Assembly (NCBI GenBank): GCA_017993055.1
Contig: JAGONM010000012.1
Coordinates: forward strand, 1-64,000
Length of the DNA stretch: 64,000 nt
Direction of reading: 5' to 3'
From: Armatimonadota bacterium
GTDB taxonomy: Bacteria; Armatimonadota; UBA5829; DTJY01
Positions 42,017-54,582 of the stretch are shown piece by piece. Position numbers and translations under genes: made by a program. The notes below the pieces were generated by a model. That model saw only the letters and a list, made by a program, of their open reading frames with translations, searched no databases and had not been told where the DNA came from. The stretch's first letter is position 1; each line of letters opens with the position of its first letter.

Positions 42017-43933
42017 TCAGAGCCTGATCTCGACGAGTTCACCGGGCTCCACGCGGGCATTGTGGGTGTTACTCTGCCATGTGCGCTCGACGTCGGCAGG
42101 CTTGTCGCCGTTGTTGTAGAGCAGCATCATGTCCGGGAAGACGGCGGTCCAGACGTTGTCCGCCCGGCTGTCCACCTCGGGAGCGCTCTTGAGCCTGCTG
42201 TCTAACCTGTCCGCGCGGTAGACGGCCCAGCGCACCAGTTCGCTCAGCATGTCCTTCTCGTCCGGCATGCGGAACTTGCCCAGCACAATCCCTCGTCCCA
42301 CTCTGCCTTGTGACGGAACACCTGCTTCATAGGTAATCATAATAGGGAACAGCTTGTCGCTGATGTCAGTCCGACCTTCTACATCGGCAGGCTTCTCGCC
42401 GGATCCCCAGACGAGGATTCCACCGTTCTCGACCCACTCGAGGATCTTCTCGAGCACCACACGCTCAGTTACCGGGCCGCCGAGCCAGATCAGCACGCGG
42501 GTCTTGCTCTTCGCGAGGTAGTCGTCCTCGATCAGAAGCTCGTCCGCCACCTCGAAGTCGGTGATGTCGCGGAGGGCGTCCGCCGCGCGGATTACGGGCC
42601 AGATGTCGCCGTTCATGCGATACCAGGTGGTCGGGCAGTAGACCGCCACATCGGTGATCGACGGCACGCCCCGGTAGAGATGAATCCACTTCAGGCCGTC
42701 TTCCTTGTGCTTGTCCCACTCATAGCTGAACATTTCGGACGTGCCGTTGGAGGCATCCATGAAGACGCGGCGCAGGAAGGTCCGCTGGTCGAGGCCGCCC
42801 GCGGGCTCGGTCGTGAACGGGATGCCGTAGAACCGGTACGCGGTGCCGTACCATCGGTCGCCGAACGGTCGTCCGTGGCAGTCGGCGGGCTGGAGGCGCA
42901 TCTTCCACCGCCCCTTGATCCCCACCTTCGCAAGGGGGGGTGAGACGGCCTTCGCGTACCCTGGGCAGTAGGTCCCCCAGGCGATCGGGTTCACGCCGCC
43001 GGCCGATCCGCCGGGCTTCATCTTCAACCTCTCGATCGGGATGTACTTCTTCGCCTCGTTGGTCACCTCTACGGAGAAGTCTATGAGCGACTGGTGATAC
43101 CACCTGATGAAGTCGATCCATCGGCGTCGGGCCTTCGCGTCGCTCCGCTCCTCGGCCTTGAGCAGCTTGCCGGCCTTGATCTCGGGCGGGAATTCGACCT
43201 CGCTCCACCTGAGGAATCTCGTCCCCCAGGCCTTGTTGAGCGCCGGGAGCGACTTGTACTGCTTGCGAAACGAGGCGCTGAATGCCTTGCGGGCATACGG
43301 ATCGCCGCACCAGTAGCCCTCGTGGGAGTGGCCGATCTTGACCCAGTCGGGGATCGGGAGCGGGTAGTTGCCCTCGCCGTATGGACCGACTAACCCGATG
43401 TACGTGCGCCCGAGCCTATCGCCGAGCGCCTGAGCCATGTGCTTGTACCAGCGGCCGAACCATTTCGCGGTGGCCGGGTCCCAGATGGAGAAGGTGTACG
43501 TCTCCTCGCCGTGCTCGAGGCAGCGCATCATGGTGAAATGGTCCGGCGCATCGGGATCGTTCGCCGGGAGCTTGCCCTCACGCATCCACAGGGGGGGATT
43601 CATCAGCCAGAGGTAGGCGTCGTACTCCAGGCCGCCCGCGCGCTGATTGGTCGCAACCTCGAGCTGCCGACTCCAGTCCCACTTGCCGGGCGCAGTCTCG
43701 ACCGCGCCCCATGCGACGTAATCCTCGTAGGCCATCAGACCGGACGCGTGGTGACCCGCCCAGTTCTCCGGCGGCGGGACCGGCTCTCCGTTGAAGTTGG
43801 GGTCCGGCCACGCGCCGATCGGCGAATGCTGGATATGGTTGACGCTGAAGTTGCCGCTGATGATCGGCAGGCTGTCGGCGGCCGCCGCGATGATCGGCAG
43901 CACGGCGAGCACAAGTGCGATCGTGACAGTCAT
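42017..43933 (-). CDS. Secreted GH42/GH14-like glycoside hydrolase (putative)
   Basis: 638 residues with a signal peptide (MTVTIALVLAVLPIIAAAA). A long TIM barrel is suggested by DYVAWGAVETAPGKWDW, YIGLVGPYGEGNYPLPIPDW (Glu in GPYGEGN resembles the GH42 acid/base) and WGTYCPGYAKAV. A glutamine-amidotransferase-like beta-galactosidase trimerisation fold seems to follow (VLIWLGGPVTERVVLEKILEWVENGGILVWG). Residues about 332-345 (SPPLAKVGIKGR) come from a dispersed palindrome and look inserted. Specificity unknown; beta-galactosidase-like action is the nearest guess. Confidence 0.68.
   Translation of the reverse strand: MTVTIALVLAVLPIIAAAADSLPIISGNFSVNHIQHSPIGAWPDPNFNGEPVPPPENWAGHHASGLMAYEDYVAWGAVETAPGKWDWSRQLEVATNQRAGGLEYDAYLWLMNPPLWMREGKLPANDPDAPDHFTMMRCLEHGEETYTFSIWDPATAKWFGRWYKHMAQALGDRLGRTYIGLVGPYGEGNYPLPIPDWVKIGHSHEGYWCGDPYARKAFSASFRKQYKSLPALNKAWGTRFLRWSEVEFPPEIKAGKLLKAEERSDAKARRRWIDFIRWYHQSLIDFSVEVTNEAKKYIPIERLKMKPGGSAGGVNPIAWGTYCPGYAKAVSPPLAKVGIKGRWKMRLQPADCHGRPFGDRWYGTAYRFYGIPFTTEPAGGLDQRTFLRRVFMDASNGTSEMFSYEWDKHKEDGLKWIHLYRGVPSITDVAVYCPTTWYRMNGDIWPVIRAADALRDITDFEVADELLIEDDYLAKSKTRVLIWLGGPVTERVVLEKILEWVENGGILVWGSGEKPADVEGRTDISDKLFPIMITYEAGVPSQGRVGRGIVLGKFRMPDEKDMLSELVRWAVYRADRLDSRLKSAPEVDSRADNVWTAVFPDMMLLYNNGDKPADVERTWQSNTHNARVEPGELVEIRL
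42911..42943 (-). repeat. CCCCTTG...CAAGGGG palindrome inside coding sequence
   Basis: CCCCTTGATCCCCACCTTCG followed by CAAGGGGGGGTGA encodes SPPLAKVGIKG in the glycosidase. It belongs to the same dispersed family as 59382-59431, whose translation is TPPNPPLANGGIGGV. Confidence 0.65.
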
Positions 43934-43945
43934 GGGTTCTCCATA

Positions 43946-45280
43946 TCACTCGTCAGTGTCTGCGACGTTGTCCTTGATGACGACCTGACCCTCGGAGTTG
44001 TTGACGATCGTGCCGGGGCCGTAGAACTCGTTGCCGGTGATGACCGCCGCTCGGACCGGCGGGTCTAGGACGATCGGACGATTGTTGAACGGCGCATCGT
44101 ACATGTTGAGGAACACGCAGTTGGTGATGCTGATGCGGCCCTCGCGGACGCGAATGATGTCGTCGGCCTTGATGCCGCGGTCTATGCAGTAGAAGTGGCA
44201 GTTGTCGAACGAGACTCGGCCCCTGCCGGAGATGTCGGCCGCCCCAACGTTGTTCTTCGAGTGCTCGCTGCCGAAGATCCCGCAGCCGGTGAAGCGGATC
44301 ATGCCGATGTTCGTGTCCCTGACGATGATGTCGCCGAAGATCTGCGAGTTCGAGAAGCTGACGCCGCTGTGGCCCTGGGTCTCCTCGACTAGCACCGCTA
44401 TGTCGCAGGCATCTGCGCCGCTCTGGGTGAGCAGGTAGTTGCCCGCGCCTTCATATGGACCGGTCCCCTGGCCGCGCACGAACTTCATGCCGACCTTGTA
44501 GCTTATGGCAAAGCAGTTGGTGACGTACTGCCAGTCGCTCCGACCGAAGATGAAGGCCTCGCCATGCTCGAGCATGAACCTGCCGACCGGGCTGTCGGGG
44601 TCGCCGGCCGTCCAGAACGGCCAGAGGTGGACGTTCTCGATCCGGCCGATGTCTATGCAGTAGTCAATCCACACACCGCGCCGCAGCGGTTGAGCGTAGA
44701 GGTTGCGGATGTAGTGCCGACCGGAGACGCGGCTGCCGAAGTCCACGGCCTGGTAGGGATTGACGAGCAGGCAGTCTACGATCGAGCAGTTGTCCGCGCC
44801 GACGGTCGCCACGCACCAGGGATACATTTTGGGCGGATTGGTCTTCGTCTGCTCGGGATAGAAGACAGTCACCCCCTTCAGCGTCGAGCAGCGGTCGAGC
44901 GTGATGAACGGAGTGCCGGTTTCGCTGCCTGCCCCCTCAACTGCCAGCAGAACACTGCCCTTCAGATCGGGGCCGGATTCGGGCTTGCCGGGAACCTTGT
45001 GGTACTCGTTGACGCTCGCGGGTGCGCGCCAGGTGCCCTCGAGCGTGACCGCTCGCGGGATGGCGAGGTGCGTCTTGATCATATACTGGCCGGCCGGGAC
45101 CTCGACGATCCCGCCGTCCTGCCTGGCGCACGCGTCGAGCGCCTTCTGGAAAGCTGATGTGTCGTCGGTGGCTCCGTCGCCCTTGGCGCCGAAGTCGCGA
45201 ACGTTCAGGGCGCCCGGCGTCCGCGCGAGGCAGGGCCCCGACAGGATGAGGATCAGGATGAAGATGGAACAGAGTTTCAT
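43946..45280 (-). CDS. Secreted right-handed beta-helix (pectate lyase superfamily) protein
   Basis: 444 residues, signal peptide MKLCSIFILILILSGPCLA. The N-terminal block LNVRDFGAKGDGATDDTSAFQKAL is the hallmark of the pectate-lyase-3/GH28-like beta-helix family. Repeated coils rich in N, G and aromatic residues follow (SNSQIFGDIIVRDTNIGMIRF, FDNCHFYCIDRG, ITNCVFLNMYDAPF, ITGNEFYGPG). Such proteins bind or cleave polygalacturonate or related glycans; the catalytic set is not certain. Its ribosome site GGAAGG lies in the last codons of the upstream gene, so the two are coupled. Confidence 0.82.
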   Translation of the reverse strand: MKLCSIFILILILSGPCLARTPGALNVRDFGAKGDGATDDTSAFQKALDACARQDGGIVEVPAGQYMIKTHLAIPRAVTLEGTWRAPASVNEYHKVPGKPESGPDLKGSVLLAVEGAGSETGTPFITLDRCSTLKGVTVFYPEQTKTNPPKMYPWCVATVGADNCSIVDCLLVNPYQAVDFGSRVSGRHYIRNLYAQPLRRGVWIDYCIDIGRIENVHLWPFWTAGDPDSPVGRFMLEHGEAFIFGRSDWQYVTNCFAISYKVGMKFVRGQGTGPYEGAGNYLLTQSGADACDIAVLVEETQGHSGVSFSNSQIFGDIIVRDTNIGMIRFTGCGIFGSEHSKNNVGAADISGRGRVSFDNCHFYCIDRGIKADDIIRVREGRISITNCVFLNMYDAPFNNRPIVLDPPVRAAVITGNEFYGPGTIVNNSEGQVVIKDNVADTDE

Positions 45281-45282
45281 GC

Positions 45283-48180
45283 TTACCTTCCCGTGCCTCC
45301 GGTGAACGCTACGGCCGGCTCGAGCGGCTTACCCTCGCTGATGACCGTGACTCTGGCACGGGGGTTGATTCCCGGCAGGCTGCCGCAGTCAAAGCTGACG
45401 GCGTAATCCCCGCGTTCCAGGATCGGCGCCTCCCCCTCCGGCTTCACCTCGCGAATCAGCGCTCCCTGCGGGCCGTAGAGCTTGCAGTCGGCCATGGAGT
45501 TGAACTCCAGGTAGCAGCCGCTCTCGATCTCGACCGGGAAGGTCACTTTCTTCCCGCCGACGGTGATGGCGGGGTTCACCAGCTTACCGTTGACGAGCGG
45601 AAGCGCCTTGATCGGGCTGAGGTAAGTCGTGACGGGCTTGCCCGATGGGAGGTTGTTGTACCACAGGCTTAACTGCTCGACCTTGCCGAAGTTCACGTTC
45701 TCGCGGTAGATGAAGTATGCGCCCCATATCCAGTGAGGCTTCTGGCCTTCCTCTTCGTTCCAGGTGTTGTTCCAGTCGGCCTCAGGGCGGTTGTACGGCC
45801 ATGAGTAGTCGGCAAAGCGCTCGCCCTCAGGCTCGATCAACTCGAAGTACCGCCAGCCAGTGAAGTCCAGCTTCACGTAGTGCTCGCCGTGGGCTTCCGA
45901 CACATGCGCCGGGCTGCGCAGTTGGACGTTCAGGATCGCCCCGCTTCCGTCGCCGTGAATCCAGACGCCGAGCGCCTGTGCAGCCGAAATGTCAATGGGA
46001 GCTTCCCACTTCTTGCCGACCATGGCCCATGCGCCCTGTCTGCCGGGCAGCTTGCTCTCTGCGGTGAGTTTCCCGCTGACGTCACCCGCCTTGACGATAT
46101 CCGATGCCGAGGTGAGGCTCGCAGATATCTCCGGAGGGCTGAATCGCCGCGGCATCTCTGACGGGTCGGTGAATCCGGCCACCGTGACGCCATCCGGCGA
46201 ATCGTAGGGCGCGGCCGACATCAGCGCCTCGATGCGTATTCGCGCGGGCTGGCGGTCGAAGGCGTTGGCAACCGTCCACGAGTTGCTCCATCCGCCGATA
46301 CCTTCCACTCGATGTTTGTCGTACTTCGTCGGGATGAACACATAGTTGCCGGAGGTGTCCTGCTCTAACGTGAAGTCCCTGCCCGGCTCTCGAAGACGAG
46401 CCTTGATAGACTCCGGCACGACGTTAGCGGCTCGCAGGGTTTCCCAGCGCCTCATGATGTCCGCGAGGCGAATCATGTAGGTGTTGCCGAGATCAGCGGG
46501 CGAGATGCCCATCAGCGCGAGACCCGTATCGTTCCCCAGGCACTTGGCGCAGAGGTACTCGATGTCGTCGGGCATGGTCGGCTCGACCAGCGCCCCGCCC
46601 CATGTCTTCACCGCCCACCAGCCGAGCTGGCTGGGCATGAATATGCGCTTGTTGTTCTCGTTCGCGGCGCAGTGATTGTCAATGAACTTCTTGTAGCTGC
46701 GGCTGGGATGATCCCACGCGCCCATCCGCGAGCGGACGTACCACAGATGGTGATGGAAGGTGCTCATCTCCATCAGCGCAGGCTTCTCCAGTCTCTTGTA
46801 CAGCTCGAAGGCGAACTTCGATCCCCAGTGCCAGCCGTACTCGGAGCCGTCGAAGATGTCCTCGGCATCGAGCGCGTCGAGGTAGATCGTGTCGAATCCG
46901 CAGCGATTGAAGGCCTCGGCAGACTTCGCAGCGACCTCGGTGAAGAGCGTCGTCTTGTGGTCGGGCTGGAAGTACCCGAAGACCTCCTTCAGGTGGCCGA
47001 CCTTCGCTCCCTTCTTGTGCTCCGAGACGCGCGTCCCGAGCACCCCGCGAGTGCAGCCGGTGAACGCGTAAGGCGGCTCCTTCGAGACGCCCGTGTACGT
47101 GATCAACTCGTCGTCTATCTGCAGGGTCACGCTGTTCCGCACGAAGAAGCCCGTGATGGCGGACATCTTCTCTGTGGATTCGCGCACGCTAACCACCGCG
47201 TCACTTGCGGTCATGTCCTGAGCCAGCGTGAAGGTTGCATCCTTGCCGAGCCTCGGGTCGGGCACCGGCGTCACCCAGGGGGTGCGCTTGTCTATGCAGG
47301 CGGCGTAGGTGTGCAGGCCGGCCTGGATCCCGGCGGCATGGAGCTTGTCTATGGCGGCCTTCAGATCGTCGAATCCTCTTGGATACCGCGCGGGATTCGG
47401 CTGGCAGTCGCCGAACCGGAAAGAGCTTCCGCCGTGGAAGTCTATCTGTGTGATTCCCAGGGACTTGGCGAGCTTGATCCACTCGTCGGCTGTGTCTACG
47501 GTGATGCCGTCGAAGTTGAAGAGGTACGATCGGTAGTTGTCCGGGCCGTCGAGCGCCCAGGGGCCTCCGACGGGCGAGTGCGGAAGGTCCTCGGCCGCAC
47601 TGACTACTTCCTTTATCACGTCGCGAAGCTCGGCCTGAGGGCATCCGATCAGAGCCGCCTTGGCTCCAGCGAACCCGACCCGGCGCATGCAGCTCGCACT
47701 CAGAGCGCCGGCTGGACCTGGAAGCGGTGAGACGTAGGTCCTCAGGTTCAGGGCGAGCGCGCACGCCGCGAAAGGTTCATCGGGCTGACCCTTCAGTCTC
47801 AGCGGCACATCCACGAAAGTGAGTTGCTCGACGCCGTCGCCGCTGAGCGAGACGACTTCGAGGACGATGTAGCGCTTCACCGCCGTCGCTCTCAGGACGG
47901 CTTCGACCTTCGCATCCCCGAACCGCACTCGGATGCCGCCGGAACTGCTGCGCACTTCCGAGGCGGCGAAACTCCTGCCGTCCTTGCTTATCCTGGCGAA
48001 GGGCGACTGCTCAGCGCGGCAGTAGTCCGTGCCGGTTGCCTTGTCAACGAATCGAAGCCCCAGACCGTCGGGTGAGACCTCCAGCCGGATGAGGTCGTTC
48101 TCTATCACCGCGCCCATGTTACCTCCTGATGCTGCGCAGGCGATCAGCATCGCCGCCGCACAAAGCACGATTCTAATCAT
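45283..48180 (-). CDS. Large lipoprotein with a glycosidase-like TIM barrel (family unassigned)
   Basis: 965 residues with a lipobox (MLIAC, Cys15), so probably lipid anchored. Residues 20-200 form an alpha-galactosidase-like beta-supersandwich (MGAVIENDLIRLEVSPDGLGLRF). A barrel follows: SLGITQIDFHGGSSFRFGD, AAGIQAGLHTYAACID, RCGFDTIYLDALDAEDIFDG (acidic cluster), MEMSTFHHHLWYVRSRMG. An Ig-like or beta-rich C-terminal part carries a carbohydrate-binding-like module near 700-830. The overall plan resembles GH27/36/31-clan enzymes but I cannot assign a family. Confidence 0.6.
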   Translation of the reverse strand: MIRIVLCAAAMLIACAASGGNMGAVIENDLIRLEVSPDGLGLRFVDKATGTDYCRAEQSPFARISKDGRSFAASEVRSSSGGIRVRFGDAKVEAVLRATAVKRYIVLEVVSLSGDGVEQLTFVDVPLRLKGQPDEPFAACALALNLRTYVSPLPGPAGALSASCMRRVGFAGAKAALIGCPQAELRDVIKEVVSAAEDLPHSPVGGPWALDGPDNYRSYLFNFDGITVDTADEWIKLAKSLGITQIDFHGGSSFRFGDCQPNPARYPRGFDDLKAAIDKLHAAGIQAGLHTYAACIDKRTPWVTPVPDPRLGKDATFTLAQDMTASDAVVSVRESTEKMSAITGFFVRNSVTLQIDDELITYTGVSKEPPYAFTGCTRGVLGTRVSEHKKGAKVGHLKEVFGYFQPDHKTTLFTEVAAKSAEAFNRCGFDTIYLDALDAEDIFDGSEYGWHWGSKFAFELYKRLEKPALMEMSTFHHHLWYVRSRMGAWDHPSRSYKKFIDNHCAANENNKRIFMPSQLGWWAVKTWGGALVEPTMPDDIEYLCAKCLGNDTGLALMGISPADLGNTYMIRLADIMRRWETLRAANVVPESIKARLREPGRDFTLEQDTSGNYVFIPTKYDKHRVEGIGGWSNSWTVANAFDRQPARIRIEALMSAAPYDSPDGVTVAGFTDPSEMPRRFSPPEISASLTSASDIVKAGDVSGKLTAESKLPGRQGAWAMVGKKWEAPIDISAAQALGVWIHGDGSGAILNVQLRSPAHVSEAHGEHYVKLDFTGWRYFELIEPEGERFADYSWPYNRPEADWNNTWNEEEGQKPHWIWGAYFIYRENVNFGKVEQLSLWYNNLPSGKPVTTYLSPIKALPLVNGKLVNPAITVGGKKVTFPVEIESGCYLEFNSMADCKLYGPQGALIREVKPEGEAPILERGDYAVSFDCGSLPGINPRARVTVISEGKPLEPAVAFTGGTGR

Positions 48181-48198
48181 ATCGGTTCATGCTCCACG

Positions 48199-51434
<3,236 letters not shown>

Positions 51435-51436
51435 AT

Positions 51437-53323
51437 ATGCAAGTCAACTGCATCGGGGATCATCAGACGGTAAGGTATGCGGCTGGGGAACTGGCGAAGT
51501 ACCTGCGTCGTATGACCGGGGCTGACGCCTCGATCAAGATCGGGAGGTCGCCGGATGGGATCAACGTCGGGTTGGCGTCCGACCTGAGGATCGAGATGCC
51601 GTCGGTAGCCGATCCGGTCGTAGACGATGCCGTCAGCATCAGAGTGTGGGACGGCAGGGGATATGTCGTCGGGAACAATCCCCGGAGCGTGCTGCTGGCC
51701 GTCTACCGTTACCTCACCGAACTCGGCTGCCGGTGGGTCCGTCCGGGCGTTGACGGCGAGTATGTCCCTGCCCTTGACGGTCTTCCGCCGGTGGAACTCT
51801 CCGAGACGCCGTCATACCGCCACAGGGGTATCTGCATCGAGGGCGCAGTGAGCATCGAGCACGTGCGCGACAACATCGAATGGCTGCCCAGGGTCGGGAT
51901 GAACGGCTACTTCATCCAGTTCCGGGAGGGACACACCTTCTTCGACCGCTGGTACTCGCACGAGAACAATCCCGCGATGCCCGGTGATCACATCTCTATC
52001 GAGCAGGCGCGGGAGTATACTACCCAGGCGGTAGATGAGATCAAGCGTCGCGACCTGCTGTATCACGCGGTCGGCCACGGGTGGACCTGCGAGCCGTTCG
52101 GGATCAGCGGCACGGGATGGGTGAAGTACGAGGGAGAGGTGCCTGAGGCGTCGGTCAAGTACCTGGCGGAGGTAGACGGCAGACGGGAACTCTGGGGCGG
52201 AATCGCCCTCAACACGAACCTATGCTACGGCAACCCGGATGCCCGCCGGATCGTCATCACCGAGATCGCCGACTATGCGCGGGAGCATCCACAGATTGAC
52301 ATCATGCACTTCTGGCTCGCGGACGGCGTGAACAATCACTGCGAGTGTGAGATGTGCCGGGACACGCGTCCGTCGGACCTTTACGTCAGGATGCTGAACG
52401 AACTCGACGAACTGCTCGCATCAAGAGGGCTGAGCACGCGGATAGTGTTCCTGATATACGTTGACCTGCTCTGGCCGCCGCTGGAGGAGAAGCTCGCGAA
52501 CCCGGAGCGGTTCATCCTGATGTTCGCGCCGATCACCCGGACCTACAGCACGTCCTTCTCGGCATCGGAATCGCTCCCTGAACTGCCGGAGTTCAGGCGC
52601 AACAAGCTCGAGTTCCCTAAGAGCGTGGATGCGAACGTCGCGTTCCTGCGGGAGTGGCAGAGCCTATTCTCGGGCGACAGCTTCGACTTCGACTACCACT
52701 TCATGTGGGACCACGTGCACGATCCCGGGTACACTCAGACGGCGCAGATCGTCGGGCAGGACATGCTGGGATTGAGGGACCTCGGGCTCAACGGCCTGAG
52801 CAGTTGCCAGGTCCAGCGCGCATACTTCCCGACGGGGCTCCCGATGACCGTGATGGCCAGGACTCTCTGGAATCGGGACCTGAGTTTCGACGAGATCGCC
52901 CGCGACTACTTCGAGAGCGCGTTCGGTCCTGACGGAGCCGCCTGCCGGGAGTACATGGCGAAGATCACGGACTTGTTCGATCCCGTCTACATGCGCGGCG
53001 AGAAGACGGTCGTTGACCCGGAGGTCGCCGAGAGACTGGGCAGGATCCCCGGAGTCGCGAAGGAGTTCCTGCCGGTGATCGAGCGCAATGCTGCGAACAG
53101 CAATCCGTGCTGGGCGAAGTCGTGGGAGTACTTGCGGCACCACGCCGAGATATGCGCGATGCTCTCGAACGCGCTCGAGGCAAGGGCGCGCGGCAACATG
53201 GAGTCCGCCGCTCAGGAGTGGGAGCGCGCGAAGCGGTACGTTCAGGAGAGCGAGCCGGTCCTGCACCCGGTGCTCGACGTGTGGAACTTCGTGAACGTGC
53301 ACGGGCGGAAGTTCGCCGTCTGA
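51437..53323 (+). CDS. DUF4838 protein without signal peptide
   Basis: 628 residues beginning MQVNCIGDHQTVRYAAGELA, with no export signal. An alpha-glucuronidase-like N-terminal domain leads into DUF4838 (SVLLAVYRYLTELGCRWVRPGVDGE, HFWLADGVNNHCECEMCRDT, DYHFMWDHVHDPGYTQTAQI). It is homologous to the secreted protein at 48199-50019 but probably cytoplasmic. It starts two bases after the metY stop, so the two are co-transcribed, a strange place for a glycan-active protein. Its stop codon is inside a GTCTGAC repeat. Function unknown. Confidence 0.82.
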   Translation: MQVNCIGDHQTVRYAAGELAKYLRRMTGADASIKIGRSPDGINVGLASDLRIEMPSVADPVVDDAVSIRVWDGRGYVVGNNPRSVLLAVYRYLTELGCRWVRPGVDGEYVPALDGLPPVELSETPSYRHRGICIEGAVSIEHVRDNIEWLPRVGMNGYFIQFREGHTFFDRWYSHENNPAMPGDHISIEQAREYTTQAVDEIKRRDLLYHAVGHGWTCEPFGISGTGWVKYEGEVPEASVKYLAEVDGRRELWGGIALNTNLCYGNPDARRIVITEIADYAREHPQIDIMHFWLADGVNNHCECEMCRDTRPSDLYVRMLNELDELLASRGLSTRIVFLIYVDLLWPPLEEKLANPERFILMFAPITRTYSTSFSASESLPELPEFRRNKLEFPKSVDANVAFLREWQSLFSGDSFDFDYHFMWDHVHDPGYTQTAQIVGQDMLGLRDLGLNGLSSCQVQRAYFPTGLPMTVMARTLWNRDLSFDEIARDYFESAFGPDGAACREYMAKITDLFDPVYMRGEKTVVDPEVAERLGRIPGVAKEFLPVIERNAANSNPCWAKSWEYLRHHAEICAMLSNALEARARGNMESAAQEWERAKRYVQESEPVLHPVLDVWNFVNVHGRKFAV

Positions 53324-53351
53324 CCGGTCGGATACTTCAGACGGGTCAGAT
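53318..53351 (+). repeat. GTCTGAC-type repeat overlapping the DUF4838 stop
   Basis: GTCTGACCGGTCGGATACTT followed by CAGACGGGTCAGAT. The DUF4838 TGA (53321-53323) lies inside it. Same family as 14481-14514. Confidence 0.6.
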
Positions 53352-53353
53352 GG

Positions 53354-53383
53354 TTGACTACTGCGAGCCCGAGAGCGGATAAT
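53354..53383 (+). promoter_or_regulatory. Promoter for metX, predicted leaderless
   Basis: TTGACT (53354-53359), an 18-base spacer and GATAAT (53378-53383). The GTG start codon begins seven bases after the -10, so transcription should begin at the start codon. Confidence 0.62.
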
Positions 53384-53389
53384 AGAGGC

Positions 53390-54535
53390 GTGATCGAAGA
53401 AGGATCGGTCGGAATCGTAGAGACGCAGTACTTCACGTTTGCCGAGCCGCCGAACGAGATGGAACTCGAATGCGGGCGGAAGCTCGGTCCGATTACGCTC
53501 GCCTACGAGACCTACGGCGAGTTGAACGAGGCGAAGGACAACACTATCCTCGTGCTCCATGCCCTATCCGGCGACGCGCACGTTGCAGGGCGCCACAAGC
53601 CTGACGACAGGAAGCCGGGCTGGTGGGACGACATGGTCGGCCCCGGCAGGGCCATGGACACGAACAAGTACTTCGTCGTCTGCTCGAACGTGATCGGCGG
53701 ATGCAAAGGATCCACCGGGCCGAACTCGATAGACCCGACTACGAGCAGAGAGTACGGCAGGTCCTTCCCTGTCGTCACTATCAGGGATATGGTGAACGCC
53801 CAGAAGGCTCTGATAGACCATCTGGGCATTGAGAGGCTGCTGTGCGTGATCGGCGGCTCGATGGGTGGGATGCAGGTGCTGGAGTGGGCGTGCAGCTACC
53901 CGGATATGGTCCGATTGGCGATACCGCTGGCAACCACGGCACAACTTTCCCCCCAGGGAATTGCCTTCGACTGGGTCGGCAGAGACGCCATCATGTCCAA
54001 CCCGGAGTACATGGACGGCGACTACTACAGGAAGTCAAGCTCGGGCAGGGGCCTCTCGCTGGCGCGGATGATCGGTCATATCACGTACCTCTCTGAAGAA
54101 TCGATGATGAGGAAGTTCGGCCGTCGCCTCCAGAACAAGGAGAAGGACGAGTACGCGTATGACTTCAGGACGGAGTTCGAGGTGGAGAGCTACCTGGATT
54201 ACCAGGGGGAGAGCTTCGTGGAGCGTTTCGACGCAAACTCCTATCTGTACATTACCAAGGCGATGGACTATTTCGACATGGAGCGGCAGTACGGGTCGCT
54301 CGAGAAGGCGTTCGCTCGAGCCAGGGCTAAGTTTTTGGTCATCTCCTTCTCGTCGGACTGGCTCTTCCCGTCCAGCGAGTCCAAGAAGATAGTAAAGGCG
54401 CTTCGGGGCAACAATCTCGATGCGATCTACATGGAAATCGAGACCGCGTACGGGCACGACGCGTTTCTGGTCGAGTGGGAGAGACTAACCGCGTCGGTGT
54501 CCAACTTCCTGAGGCACGGATACGCGAATACCTAG
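53390..54535 (+). CDS. metX: Homoserine O-acetyltransferase
   Basis: 381 residues from GTG 53390; an upstream in-frame TTG (53354) coincides with the -35 box and is rejected. An alpha/beta-hydrolase making O-acetylhomoserine from homoserine and acetyl-CoA. The catalytic triad is visible: Ser157 (IGGSMGGMQVLEW), Asp323 (FSSDWLFP) and His356 (AYGHDAFL). Strings NVIGGCKGSTGP and SGDAHVAGRH are typical of MetX. It feeds MetY, encoded 2 kb upstream, and is followed by metW after 47 bases. It appears to be transcribed from its own leaderless promoter. Confidence 0.94.
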   Translation: MIEEGSVGIVETQYFTFAEPPNEMELECGRKLGPITLAYETYGELNEAKDNTILVLHALSGDAHVAGRHKPDDRKPGWWDDMVGPGRAMDTNKYFVVCSNVIGGCKGSTGPNSIDPTTSREYGRSFPVVTIRDMVNAQKALIDHLGIERLLCVIGGSMGGMQVLEWACSYPDMVRLAIPLATTAQLSPQGIAFDWVGRDAIMSNPEYMDGDYYRKSSSGRGLSLARMIGHITYLSEESMMRKFGRRLQNKEKDEYAYDFRTEFEVESYLDYQGESFVERFDANSYLYITKAMDYFDMERQYGSLEKAFARARAKFLVISFSSDWLFPSSESKKIVKALRGNNLDAIYMEIETAYGHDAFLVEWERLTASVSNFLRHGYANT

Positions 54536-54582
54536 CCGGACGCTCCGGAGGGCAGAATCCCTGCAATCTGCTCCGAACCAAC

